From contig CAVVEQ010000007.1 of NCBI GenBank assembly GCA_963747315.1, positions 124,001 through 188,000 on the forward strand: DNA of 64,000 nucleotides. The letters are read 5' to 3'. This stretch comes from CAVVEQ01 sp963747315 (GTDB lineage: Bacteria > Chloroflexota > Anaerolineae > Anaerolineales > Anaerolineaceae). The notes below the pieces were generated by a model. The model had not been told where the DNA came from. It made no database searches and was given only the letters and a program-made list of their open reading frames with translations. The position numbers and the translations under genes are program-made. Of the stretch, positions 16,382 through 24,350 are shown one piece after another. Position 1 is the first letter of the stretch. The number at the start of each line of letters is the position of its first letter.

Positions 16382-16405
16382 CCCTCTTTTCAAAAGAGGG
16401 CTTTT
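16382..16405. terminator. Bidirectional terminator-like hairpin
   Basis: CCCTCTTTT-C-AAAAGAGGG is a near-perfect palindrome followed by CTTTTAG on the plus strand and by GAGTTTTT on the minus strand. It lies in the leader of the ATP-grasp gene and could attenuate it or block antisense reading into gntR. Confidence 0.5.
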
Positions 16406-16459
16406 AGTTACAATTGCGCGATACTTAAAAGGCGAGGTGCATCTCCTTTCGGAACGATC

Positions 16460-17482
16460 ATGAAAAAACCAGTAATTGCCTATTTATATAACGTCCGCCA
16501 CACTTACCCGGACCCGGATGACCCCAAAACCCAGCTCGAGGTGGATTTTGACGACCCCGAGACGATTGATTGGATGATCACCCATTTCAAGAATTGCGGC
16601 TACGAGGTCCTGCCCATCGAAGCTGATGAGGATGCCTACAACAAGCTCAAACACAACCGCGATCGCATCACCCTGGCCTACAACTACTCCCTTGGCCTTT
16701 CCGGTCGCGACCGCTATGCCCAGATGCCCGCCATCCTGGAGATGCTGGGTATCCCCTACACCGGCTCGCAGCCGGTGGTGCAGGCCATCGTGCAGACCAA
16801 ACCGATGATGAAAGACATCCTCATCGCCAACGGCATTCCCACCTTGCCATACCAGATCTTCAACAAAGGTGATGAATCGCTGAAAAAAGGCGTGGACTTC
16901 CCCCTGATCGTCAAACCGGAATCGCAAGGGTCTTCCGCCGGCATCACCAACGCGAGTGTGGTCCACAACGAAAAGGAGCTGCGCGCCCAGGTGGCAGCGG
17001 TAATGGATCTTTTCAAAACGCCTGCTTTCGCCGAACCCTATATCACCGGGCGCGAATTCTCTCTGGGGATGCTGGGCAATCCGCCACAGTTCCTGCCCAT
17101 TGTGGAGGCGGATTACGCAACCCTGCCTGCCGGTTATCTGCCGATTGATTCTCTCGAGGTCAAGTGGATCATTGAGGAGGAAGCCCCCGAACATCTCGTG
17201 TGCCCGGCGCGTATCGATGATACGCTCAAGGATAAGCTCGAGACAATCTGCCAGCAGGCCTGGGATGCGATCGGGATCCACGACCTGTGCCGCATTGACG
17301 TTCGCCTGGACGCCAGAGGAAAGCCGTTCATTCTGGATATCAACTCGCCCCCGGGGATGATCCCGCCCGAGGTTTCGGTCACCTCCTACTTCCCGCTGGA
17401 GGCGCGCGCCGCAGGCATCGATTACGAGATGTTGATCCAGGCAATCATCGGTCACGCGCTCAAGCGGTACGGAAAAGTCTAA
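16460..17482 (+). CDS. ATP-grasp ligase, D-alanine-D-alanine ligase-like
   Basis: A 340-residue ATP-dependent carboxylate-amine ligase. The central ATP-grasp and C-terminal ligase region are recognisable: LGIPYTGSQP, TKPMMKDILIANGIPTLPY, PLIVKPESQGSSAGI (ATP loop), AEPYITGREFSLGML, CRIDVRLDARGKPFILDINSPPGM (metal ligands). The N-terminal HGxxGEDG motif of true Ddl enzymes is replaced by LGLSGRDRYAQ, so the first amino-acid site is altered and D-Ala-D-Ala synthesis is doubtful. ATG 16460 is taken over an upstream in-frame start because the extra 32 residues are not conserved-looking. It diverges from gntR and probably shares its control. Confidence 0.8.
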   Translation: MKKPVIAYLYNVRHTYPDPDDPKTQLEVDFDDPETIDWMITHFKNCGYEVLPIEADEDAYNKLKHNRDRITLAYNYSLGLSGRDRYAQMPAILEMLGIPYTGSQPVVQAIVQTKPMMKDILIANGIPTLPYQIFNKGDESLKKGVDFPLIVKPESQGSSAGITNASVVHNEKELRAQVAAVMDLFKTPAFAEPYITGREFSLGMLGNPPQFLPIVEADYATLPAGYLPIDSLEVKWIIEEEAPEHLVCPARIDDTLKDKLETICQQAWDAIGIHDLCRIDVRLDARGKPFILDINSPPGMIPPEVSVTSYFPLEARAAGIDYEMLIQAIIGHALKRYGKV

Positions 17483-17512
17483 ACTTAGTCTCAACCCTGC
17501 CCGGAGATTTTC

Positions 17513-17545
17513 ACCAGGCTGCTCGAAGCAGCCTGGTAGCTTTTT
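17513..17545 (+). terminator. Rho-independent terminator after the ATP-grasp gene
   Basis: Perfect 11-bp stem ACCAGGCTGCT/AGCAGCCTGGT with a CGA loop, followed shortly by TTTTT. Confidence 0.9.
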
Positions 17546-17662
17546 AAATTTCATTGCGATAACTCACCTGAGCGACAGACTCGATCAGCATAAGCAGCTT
17601 ATTGGTATTTTGATTTTGGACATGGTTCATATTGAGGAAAAAACCTCAATGTTCATCTAAGT

Positions 17663-17691
17663 TTGACAGGATCATAACCCCCTGATAATAA
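17663..17691 (+). promoter_or_regulatory. Promoter of surE
   Basis: Consensus TTGACA (17663-17668) and TAATAA (17686-17691) with a 17-bp spacer, about 50 bases before the surE start. A 7-bp hairpin ATTGAGG/CCTCAAT lies just upstream (17631-17650). Confidence 0.7.
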
Positions 17692-17741
17692 ATTCTTAAC
17701 ATTCCTTACTTACAATGCATAAGTAAAAGGAATAAAAAGAA

Positions 17742-18581
17742 ATGTCACGAAAGAAGATCTTAATTACAAATGATGACGGGGTGGATTCACCCGGTCTTAT
17801 GGCGCTCGCGGTTGAATTGGAAAGAATCGGAGATATCACAGTGCTTGCCCCGGATCGCAACTGGTCAGCCTCCGGTCATTCCCGGGCTCTCGAACGTCCT
17901 TTGCGTGTTAAAGAGGTTCACCTGGAGAATGGCATGGCTGCTTTTTCAGCGGACGGATCGCCTGCCGATTGTGTCGCTCTTGGCGCGCGCGGCTTTCTTC
18001 CCTTCAAACCAGACCTGGTGGTTAGCGGGATAAATACCTCCGCGAACCTCGGCCAGGATGTTATCTACTCCGGAACGGTGGCCGCGGCTATGGAAGCTGC
18101 CATTTGGGGGATCCCGGCGATCGCCGTGTCGCAGGACACTCCAACCGGTTCCGCTGCAATTCGGGATTATTCCACCGCCGCGTTTTTTGCCAGGCAGGTT
18201 GCGGAGACCAGATTCCGCTACCACCTCAACCCGAAAATTGTACTGAACGTCAATGTTCCGCCTGAACCGATGGATCAAATTTGCGGGATCCGTTCCACCC
18301 GGCTGGGTACCCGGATCTATCATGACCAGGTGGACCGCATTAGCGACCCGCGGGGAAGAGCATTTTACTGGATCGCGGGAGCAAGTCCGGATGGCATTCC
18401 GCTTGAGGGCACCGATATTGGAGCTGTTACCGATAAGTATGTCTCCGTCACTCCTTTACAGCTTGATATGACCTCCTATTTGCACCTGGCCGAAATTGAG
18501 CGCTGGGATTGGTGCGAACGAATTGAATTTGATCTTGTAAATCATCAACTCAACCTCCCGGTGTGGGAGGGTGTTCATTGA
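17742..18581 (+). CDS. surE: 5'/3'-nucleotidase SurE
   Basis: A metal-dependent nucleoside monophosphate phosphatase of 279 residues, cytoplasmic, associated with stationary-phase survival and nucleotide salvage. The N-terminus has the signature ITNDDGVDSPG with the metal-binding Asp pair; SASGHS, the metal-site Asn in VVSGINTSANLGQDVIYSGTV, and AMEAAIWGIPAIAVS follow the SurE pattern exactly. AAGGA precedes ATG 17742. It has its own promoter and is followed by a strong hairpin, so it appears monocistronic, next to but not part of the phosphate regulon. Confidence 0.96.
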   Translation: MSRKKILITNDDGVDSPGLMALAVELERIGDITVLAPDRNWSASGHSRALERPLRVKEVHLENGMAAFSADGSPADCVALGARGFLPFKPDLVVSGINTSANLGQDVIYSGTVAAAMEAAIWGIPAIAVSQDTPTGSAAIRDYSTAAFFARQVAETRFRYHLNPKIVLNVNVPPEPMDQICGIRSTRLGTRIYHDQVDRISDPRGRAFYWIAGASPDGIPLEGTDIGAVTDKYVSVTPLQLDMTSYLHLAEIERWDWCERIEFDLVNHQLNLPVWEGVH

Positions 18582-18637
18582 GATTGAACCCGGAATCATC
18601 CATTTTCTCCTTTTTCACCTCTCCTCCTTCATAGGCT

Positions 18638-18666
18638 ATCGTCCCACACAATCTGTGTGGGACGAT
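18638..18666. terminator. Perfect 13-bp hairpin after surE
   Basis: ATCGTCCCACACA/TGTGTGGGACGAT with a 3-nt loop. A very stable stem lacking a T-run; probably marks the 3' end of the surE message. Confidence 0.6.
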
Positions 18667-18786
18667 TGGAAAAAGTGAGCAGAAGGGCAATTCATGAGAT
18701 CATCAAATTTAGCTCAGAATGTTGGCAACCCTGGTTATGAAGAACGGTGGGGAAAATCACCTTTTTGGTATGATACTATTAATGAT

Positions 18787-19503
18787 ATGACCTCAACGAT
18801 ATTAGTTGTGGAGGATGAACCTGCGCTCCAGGAAACCCTGGTCTACAACCTTGAAAAAGAGGGTTACACAGTCAAATCCGAGGTGAATGGGTTGGAAGCG
18901 GTGGTGACCGCCCGCAGCAACAAACCGGACCTGGTGATCCTGGATGTGATGCTGCCGGGGATCGATGGTTTCGAAGTATGCCGCATCCTGCGCCAAGAAA
19001 TGAGCATGCCCATCCTCATGCTTACCGCGCGCGCGGAGGAAATTGACCGGGTGGTTGGTTTGGAGGTTGGAGCGGATGACTACCTCTCCAAGCCATTTTC
19101 CATGCGCGAGCTGCTCGCCCGAGTACGCGCCCAACTTCGGCGCAGCCGGGTGATCCAGGAAGAATTGGAAAAATTAAAACAAACCCCAACCGGGGAAGAG
19201 GTGAAAAAAATCACCTTTGAGAACCTGGTAATCAACCTCACCCGCAGGGATGTGACCCTGGACGAAAGCGTGATCGAGTTAAAACCAAAGGAGTATGAGT
19301 TGCTCCTATTCTTTGCGCAACACCACCGCCAGATGCTCTCGCGTGAATTCATCCTCGAACGGGTTTGGGGTTGGGATTATATTGGCGACAGCCGCACCGT
19401 GGATGTCCACGTTCGCTGGCTTCGCCAGAAGATCGAAAAAGACCCGGCCAATCCGGTCCGCTTGGTGACGGTGCGGGGTGGTGGATACCGATTCGAAGGT
19501 TGA
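18787..19503 (+). CDS. phoB: Phosphate regulon response regulator PhoB/PhoP type
   Basis: A 238-residue OmpR-family regulator. The receiver domain (about 1-120) has the acidic pair VVEDEP, the phospho-acceptor Asp in LVILDVMLPGIDG, T in LMLTARAEE, and Lys in YLSKPFSMRELL. The C-terminal winged helix shows ELKPKEYELLLFFAQHHRQMLSRE and SRTVDVHVRWLRQKIE. Placement before phoR and pstSCAB identifies it as the phosphate regulator. ATG 18787 is chosen; an upstream in-frame ATG (18694) would overlap the promoter. A TGA-TACTAT extended -10 ends 7 bases before the start, so the message is probably leaderless. Confidence 0.9.
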   Translation: MTSTILVVEDEPALQETLVYNLEKEGYTVKSEVNGLEAVVTARSNKPDLVILDVMLPGIDGFEVCRILRQEMSMPILMLTARAEEIDRVVGLEVGADDYLSKPFSMRELLARVRAQLRRSRVIQEELEKLKQTPTGEEVKKITFENLVINLTRRDVTLDESVIELKPKEYELLLFFAQHHRQMLSREFILERVWGWDYIGDSRTVDVHVRWLRQKIEKDPANPVRLVTVRGGGYRFEG

Positions 19504-19544
19504 CAACTCGTTTCCAATAAATAACCTGCCAAAAAATCCAACCG

Positions 19545-20789
19545 ATGAGCCAAAATTTATTGATAATCCTTCTGTTTGTGCTACTGGCAGCAGTAGGATT
19601 TTTAATCTGGTATCTGATCGATTCCAGGCGGCAGATCAAATCTTATTCCGAGAAGCTCAAAAAGATCCAGTCTGGAAACCACCCTTCTGTGGAAATTCCG
19701 TACCGGGTGCGTGGGTTGGGTAAACTCGGCCCCCAGCTTCATGATTTGCTTCTTAAAGAGCAGGAACAAATTGAATCCCTGAAAACCGAAAAGGGCAAGC
19801 TGGCTGCAGTTCTCGACCAAATGACCGATGGGGTTCTGATCGCCGATCCAGAGGGCATCATCCACTTTGCGAACCCAGCTGCCACACGGATGTTCGACCT
19901 GGCCGAACCGGAAGGGGGAAATATTGCCGAAGCCCTGCGGCAGCACCAGCTCATTGATGCTTGGAGGATTTGCCAGGATAGCGGCGAGATGCAGGTGCAA
20001 TCGGTGGAAATGCCGAAAACCCGCCAATTCCTGCAGCTGATCGCTATCCCAGACCGATACAGCGGCGGCAGTCTACTCCTTATCCAGGATCTCACCCGGG
20101 TGCGCCACCTGGAAACAGTCCGCCGTGATTTCGTCAGCAACCTATCCCACGAATTGCGAACCCCCCTGGCTTCCCTGAAGGCACTGACAGAAACCCTGCA
20201 GGATGGCGCACTTGAAGATCCGAACGCTGCCCGACGATTCCTCGTCCGCATTGAGGCCGAAGTGGATGCTCTCACCCAGATGGTTTCTGAACTTCTGGAG
20301 CTTTCGCGCATAGAATCCGGCCAGGTGCCTCTCGATTTTAAACCGGTCAATCCTGCCACTCTCCTCTACACCGCCCTGGACCGGATGCGAATGCAGGTGG
20401 AAAGGGCAGCGCTGACTCTCAGCGTTTTATGCCCGCCGGATCTCCCCTCCATCCGGGCGGATGCTCCCCGCCTGGAGCAGGTTCTGGTCAATCTCATCCA
20501 CAATTCGGTGAAGTTCACCCCGCCCGGGGGGCAGGTCATCCTTTCAGCTCAGAAAGCGGAAGGATTCATCCATTTTGCAGTCCAGGATTCAGGTGTGGGC
20601 ATCCCAGCGGAAGCGCTGCCGCGCATATTCGAGCGTTTCTATAAGACCGACCCCGCCCGCAGCGGGGGTGGCACAGGGTTGGGGCTATCCATCAGCCGGC
20701 ACATTGTGGAAGCGCATGGCGGGCGTATCTGGGTGGAGAGTGAAGAAGGAAAGGGCAGCACATTCTTCTTTACGATTCCAGTAGTCTGA
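19545..20789 (+). CDS. phoR: Phosphate regulon sensor histidine kinase PhoR
   Basis: A 414-residue kinase partner of PhoB. One N-terminal membrane helix (LLIILLFVLLAAVGFLIWYL) with almost no extracytoplasmic part is followed by a coiled segment, a PAS-like domain (VLDQMTDGVLIADPEG, ~90-190), the dimerisation H-box SNLSHELRTPLASLK, and the ATPase boxes NLIHNSVKFT (N), DSGVGIP (G1), IFERFYK (F) and GGGTGLGLSI (G2). The lack of an outside sensor fits PhoR proteins that read phosphate through the Pst transporter rather than directly. It starts 42 bases after phoB and is closed by a terminator. Confidence 0.93.
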   Translation: MSQNLLIILLFVLLAAVGFLIWYLIDSRRQIKSYSEKLKKIQSGNHPSVEIPYRVRGLGKLGPQLHDLLLKEQEQIESLKTEKGKLAAVLDQMTDGVLIADPEGIIHFANPAATRMFDLAEPEGGNIAEALRQHQLIDAWRICQDSGEMQVQSVEMPKTRQFLQLIAIPDRYSGGSLLLIQDLTRVRHLETVRRDFVSNLSHELRTPLASLKALTETLQDGALEDPNAARRFLVRIEAEVDALTQMVSELLELSRIESGQVPLDFKPVNPATLLYTALDRMRMQVERAALTLSVLCPPDLPSIRADAPRLEQVLVNLIHNSVKFTPPGGQVILSAQKAEGFIHFAVQDSGVGIPAEALPRIFERFYKTDPARSGGGTGLGLSISRHIVEAHGGRIWVESEEGKGSTFFFTIPVV

Positions 20790-20812
20790 TCTTTCTTTTC
20801 GGCTCAAATCCC

Positions 20813-20839
20813 AAATCCCTCACGGGATTTTTTTTATTT
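20813..20839 (+). terminator. Rho-independent terminator after phoR
   Basis: Stem AAATCCC/GGGATTT with a TCAC loop and a continuous T-run. It separates phoBR from the pst genes. Confidence 0.9.
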
Positions 20840-20862
20840 CATTGCTGGATAGGGAGGAATCC

Positions 20863-20929
20863 TTAACACAACGTTAACTTGTTATTCGCAACCCTTTAAA
20901 ACTCAACCCTTATCATCAACCTGTAAATA
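20863..20929 (+). promoter_or_regulatory. Pho-box-like direct repeats and promoter of pstS
   Basis: Four hexamers start exactly 11 bp apart: TTAACA (20863), TTAACT (20874), TTCGCA (20885) and TTAAAA (20896). This matches the TT(A/C/T)ACA repeats with 11-bp period bound by the Gram-positive PhoP regulator; each box has at most one mismatch. A TAAATA hexamer (20924-20929) is a possible -10. No good -35 is present, as expected for an activator-dependent promoter. Confidence 0.65.
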
Positions 20930-20951
20930 ATTTCTATAGGAGATTTGAATA

Positions 20952-22010
20952 ATGAGTATGAAAAAGTTCGCCCCTGTTTTGATTCTGGTCGCCACTGCGA
21001 TGGTGCTTGCTGCCTGCGCAGCTCCCGCCACCCCCACCGCGGCTCCCGAACCCACCCAGGTTCCAGCCACGGAAGTCCCTGCGGTTGAACCGACCGCCGA
21101 TCCAATGGCCATGTATGCCCCTGACGCCGTCAGCGGAGATATCGTCACTGCTGGTTCATCCACCGTATTCCCGCTCTCCGAACGGATGGCTGAGGTTTTC
21201 AGCGATGAAGGGTTTGAAGGAAACGTTACCATTGACAGCATTGGTTCCGGTGCAGGTTTCGAACGCTTCTGCAAGACCGGTGAAACCGACATAGCCAACG
21301 CCTCCCGCGGAATCAAAGATGGTGAAGTTGAATCCTGCGCGGCTCTGGCCAACCCCCGTGTTCCGCTTGAATTCCGCGTCGGAACAGACGCCCTGGCGGT
21401 TGTGGTAAGCTCCGAAAATGAATTCCTCAAGGATGTCTCCCTTGAGCAGCTGGCAGCCATCTTCTCCACCGCCGAAAAATGGTCGGATGTTGATCCCTCC
21501 TGGCCTGCCGAAACCATCCAGCGCTTCAGCCCCGGCACCGATTCCGGCACCTTCGATTACTTCGTGGAAGCTGTGATGGCTCCCGTCAATAAGAACGCCG
21601 ACGGCAAAGCTGATGTCAAATTAGGCGAAGAAGCAATTTTAGGAGCCAGCAACATCCAGTTCTCCGAAGATGATAACGTCCTCGTGCAGGGTGTGGAAGG
21701 CTCGCCCTACGCCATTGGTTACTTTGGGTATGCCTACTTTGCTGAAAATAAGGACAAGTTGAACGCATTATCGGTCGGTGGCGTTGCCCCCACCGGGGAA
21801 GCTGCCGAAAGTGGAGATTACAAACTCGCCCGCCCGTTGTTCATCTACTCGGACGCCAACATATTAAATGATAAACCCCAGGTGGCGGCATTCATCAAGT
21901 TCTACCTGGAGAACGTTGAAAACGAGATCCTGTCGGTGGGTTACTTCCCCGCCAGCCAGGCAGCCATCGATGCATCCCTACAGGTCTGGCAGGATGCGGT
22001 AGCGAAATAA
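20952..22010 (+). CDS. pstS: Phosphate-binding lipoprotein PstS
   Basis: The extracytoplasmic phosphate-capture subunit of the Pst ABC importer, 352 residues. Residues 1-22 are a lipoprotein signal ending VLAAC, then an Ala/Pro/Thr linker. Phosphate-contact motifs are present: TAGSSTVFPLSERM, GSGAGFERFC, DIANASRGI and PGTDSGTFDYF. AGGAG lies 9 bases before ATG 20952. It follows the phoBR terminator and its own Pho-type promoter, and precedes pstC across a strong hairpin, the usual arrangement that lets the binding protein be made in excess. Confidence 0.97.
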   Translation: MSMKKFAPVLILVATAMVLAACAAPATPTAAPEPTQVPATEVPAVEPTADPMAMYAPDAVSGDIVTAGSSTVFPLSERMAEVFSDEGFEGNVTIDSIGSGAGFERFCKTGETDIANASRGIKDGEVESCAALANPRVPLEFRVGTDALAVVVSSENEFLKDVSLEQLAAIFSTAEKWSDVDPSWPAETIQRFSPGTDSGTFDYFVEAVMAPVNKNADGKADVKLGEEAILGASNIQFSEDDNVLVQGVEGSPYAIGYFGYAYFAENKDKLNALSVGGVAPTGEAAESGDYKLARPLFIYSDANILNDKPQVAAFIKFYLENVENEILSVGYFPASQAAIDASLQVWQDAVAK

Positions 22011-22040
22011 GGACCAATCCCGGGGAGCCCCTCTCCGATA

Positions 22041-22073
22041 AGCCTTCCCCTTCGCTTTTTGAAGGGGAAGGCT
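22041..22073 (+). repeat. Intercistronic hairpin between pstS and pstC
   Basis: Perfect 13-bp stem AGCCTTCCCCTTC/GAAGGGGAAGGCT with a T-rich 7-nt loop. With no T-run after it, it is more likely a transcript-stabilising or attenuating structure, protecting the pstS message. Confidence 0.7.
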
Positions 22074-22099
22074 GAAGGTTGTAAAAGGGAAAACTACAC

Positions 22100-23050
22100 A
22101 TGACCGAGCAGATTCAGAACCCTGCACTTTTATTGCGAAGAAAAAAGATCAACCGCACGAGATCTTCCCGCAGACCCGGTGAAGCGGTGATCGTCGCTTT
22201 GTTGTTCCTGTGCGGATTGTTCTCGATCCTGGTCACGATAGCGATCATTTACGAACTGACCAAAGAAGCGTTGTTATTTTTTGCGGATCCAAACGTAACC
22301 TTATGGGGTTTTCTAACCGGGTTGAAGTGGCAGCCGAAAATCAACGAATTCGGAGTAGTACCGCTTGTAACCGCTACTCTGGTCACTTCCGCAATAGCCA
22401 TGGTCGTTGCCATTCCGCTCGGCCTGATGGTAGCGATTTACCTGAGCGAATATGCATCGCAGAAGGTGAAAGGCACCATCAAACCGGTCATGGAAATCCT
22501 TGCCGGTATCCCCACCGTCGTGTACGGTTTTTTTGCCCTAACCTTTATCACCCCCCTTTTACGCGGGGCTTTTGGGTCTGATACGGTTCAGATCTATAAC
22601 ATGGCGTCTGCCGGTATTGCCATGGGCATCCTGATCCTGCCGTTGATTGCTTCGATGAGCGAGGATGCCCTAAGTGCTGTTCCGCGAACACTGCGCGAAG
22701 CAGGTTACAGCCTGGGATCGACCAAGATCGAAGTTGCTTTAAAAATTGTGGTGCCCGCAGCTTTTTCAGGTATCTCCGCTGCCTGCCTGCTTGGCATTTC
22801 CCGCGCCATCGGTGAAACCATGATCGTCGCGCTCGCTGCCGGCGCTGGCCCGAACCTGACCCTGAATCCTTTCCAATCCGCTGAGACCATGACCGGCTAC
22901 ATGGTGCGTATAAGCGGCGGTGACCTGAGTTACGACTCCATGGATTACAACAGCATCTTTGCAATCGGCCTGCTGCTCTTCGTGATCACTTTCTTCCTGA
23001 ATCTGATCAGCCGCTGGATCGTCCGCCACTTCCGCGAGGCTTACCAATGA
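22100..23050 (+). CDS. pstC: Phosphate ABC transporter permease PstC
   Basis: One of the two membrane subunits of the phosphate importer, 316 residues with six predicted helices. Key regions are ATLVTSAIAMVVAIPLGLMVAIYLSEYA, EILAGIPTVVYGFFAL, and the ATPase-coupling EAA-type loop LREAGYSLGSTKIEVALKIVVPAAFSGI followed by GISRAIGETMIV. The basic N-terminus (RRKKINRTRSSRR) keeps the first segment cytoplasmic. It overlaps pstA by 4 bases (ATGA), indicating coupled synthesis. Confidence 0.96.
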   Translation: MTEQIQNPALLLRRKKINRTRSSRRPGEAVIVALLFLCGLFSILVTIAIIYELTKEALLFFADPNVTLWGFLTGLKWQPKINEFGVVPLVTATLVTSAIAMVVAIPLGLMVAIYLSEYASQKVKGTIKPVMEILAGIPTVVYGFFALTFITPLLRGAFGSDTVQIYNMASAGIAMGILILPLIASMSEDALSAVPRTLREAGYSLGSTKIEVALKIVVPAAFSGISAACLLGISRAIGETMIVALAAGAGPNLTLNPFQSAETMTGYMVRISGGDLSYDSMDYNSIFAIGLLLFVITFFLNLISRWIVRHFREAYQ

Positions 23051-24291
23051 TGACCTCTCGAATGAAGGAACAAAAAACCGCTTCAAACCTGCCTTCCAGG
23101 CACCGGGCGGAAAAGCTCTGGAGCGGAGGATTATTTTTTTCCACGCTCCTTGGCGTTCTTTTTTTGGTGCTTTTGCTGGTCAAGATAGTCAACGATAGCT
23201 TCGGGTACATGGTTGTGGAGTACGGGGTAAGCCCCAATGCCATGGCGGTCAACGGAATTCCGGTGTGGGATCTTCCCAAGGAGGACCAGGTGCTCTTTCT
23301 GCAGGAAAATATCTCTCCAGGGCGGTATAAAAAGCTCATGAAAGAAAACGCGCTGTTGGAGAGAAGCCAGAGAGAGATCGAAGCGCTCATCATGAAGGAG
23401 ATCGCAGAACCAAAGGTTGCTCAAACCTGGACGCTCACCGAATCCATCTTACGAAAAAGCGAGATCAAGACGACTGCGATCCAGGAGTATCCAGACGGGG
23501 AGCTATCTTTTAAAGCCTGGCTTAATTGGGATTTCATCACCTCACCGCAATCCTCCGACCCGTTGATCGCCGGTATCCGAACAGCCATCATGGGTTCGCT
23601 CTTTCTGATAGTGGTTGCCATCCTATTTTCACTACCGGTAGGTCTGGGGGCTGCGATTTATTTTGAGGAGTTCGCCGCAGATAATTGGTTGAACCGCCTC
23701 CTAAAAACGAATATAAATAACCTGGCTGGAGTTCCCTCGATCATCTATGGGATCCTTGGCCTGGCCATTTTTGTACGGCTCTGGGAGCCGGTGACCAGCG
23801 GAGCCTTTTTGAGCAGCGTGGAGGCAGTATCATTGAACGGGCGAACCATTCTTTCGGGTGGTCTAACGCTGGGATTGTTGGTCCTGCCAATTGTTATCAT
23901 CAATTCCCAGGAAGCGCTTAGAGGCGTGCCCTATACCATCCGCGAGGCCAGCTACGGGGTTGGCGCTACTAAATGGCAGACAGTCTGGTCGCACGTGCTT
24001 CCAAACGCCATCCCCGGTATCATGACCGGAGCCATCTTGGCAATTTCGCGGGCTTTTGGTGAAACCGCTCCGCTGGTGGTGATTGGAGCTTCCACTTATA
24101 TTGTCTATGACCCTGCGTCGGTATTTTCAAAATTCACCGCTTTGCCCATCCAGATCTACCAGTGGACTTCGCGTCCCCAGGATGAATTCCGCAACCTTGC
24201 CGCGGCTTCCATCCTTGTGCTCCTGGTGCTTTTGCTTGGGATGAACACGCTGGCTATCTACCTGAGAAACCGGTACCGTAGAACTTATTAG
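23047..24291 (+). CDS. pstA: Phosphate ABC transporter permease PstA, with an extra domain
   Basis: The second membrane subunit, 414 residues, over 100 longer than the usual ~290. After the first helix (residues ~30-55) comes a hydrophilic segment of about 120 residues (from NDSFGYMVVEY to FKAWLNWDF), predicted outside the cytoplasm, before the normal core. The core is intact: IMGSLFLIVVAILFSLPVGLG, NLAGVPSIIYGILGL, and the coupling loop IREASYGVGATKWQTVWSHVLP followed by ISRAFGETAPL. Position of the insert resembles the DUF3333 extension of some other PstA proteins. Two tandem ATGs (23047, 23050) are possible starts. Confidence 0.94.
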   Translation: MMTSRMKEQKTASNLPSRHRAEKLWSGGLFFSTLLGVLFLVLLLVKIVNDSFGYMVVEYGVSPNAMAVNGIPVWDLPKEDQVLFLQENISPGRYKKLMKENALLERSQREIEALIMKEIAEPKVAQTWTLTESILRKSEIKTTAIQEYPDGELSFKAWLNWDFITSPQSSDPLIAGIRTAIMGSLFLIVVAILFSLPVGLGAAIYFEEFAADNWLNRLLKTNINNLAGVPSIIYGILGLAIFVRLWEPVTSGAFLSSVEAVSLNGRTILSGGLTLGLLVLPIVIINSQEALRGVPYTIREASYGVGATKWQTVWSHVLPNAIPGIMTGAILAISRAFGETAPLVVIGASTYIVYDPASVFSKFTALPIQIYQWTSRPQDEFRNLAAASILVLLVLLLGMNTLAIYLRNRYRRTY

Positions 24292-24350
24292 ATCAAAAAA
24301 TGTTCAAATCGAAGAAAATGAATCAGATTATTTCGCAAAAAAAGGAAAAA

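Noticed and set aside
16484..17554. A 356-codon minus-strand frame opposite the ATP-grasp gene
   Set aside because: Antisense shadow of a gene with clear ATP-grasp motifs; no domain or start signal of its own.
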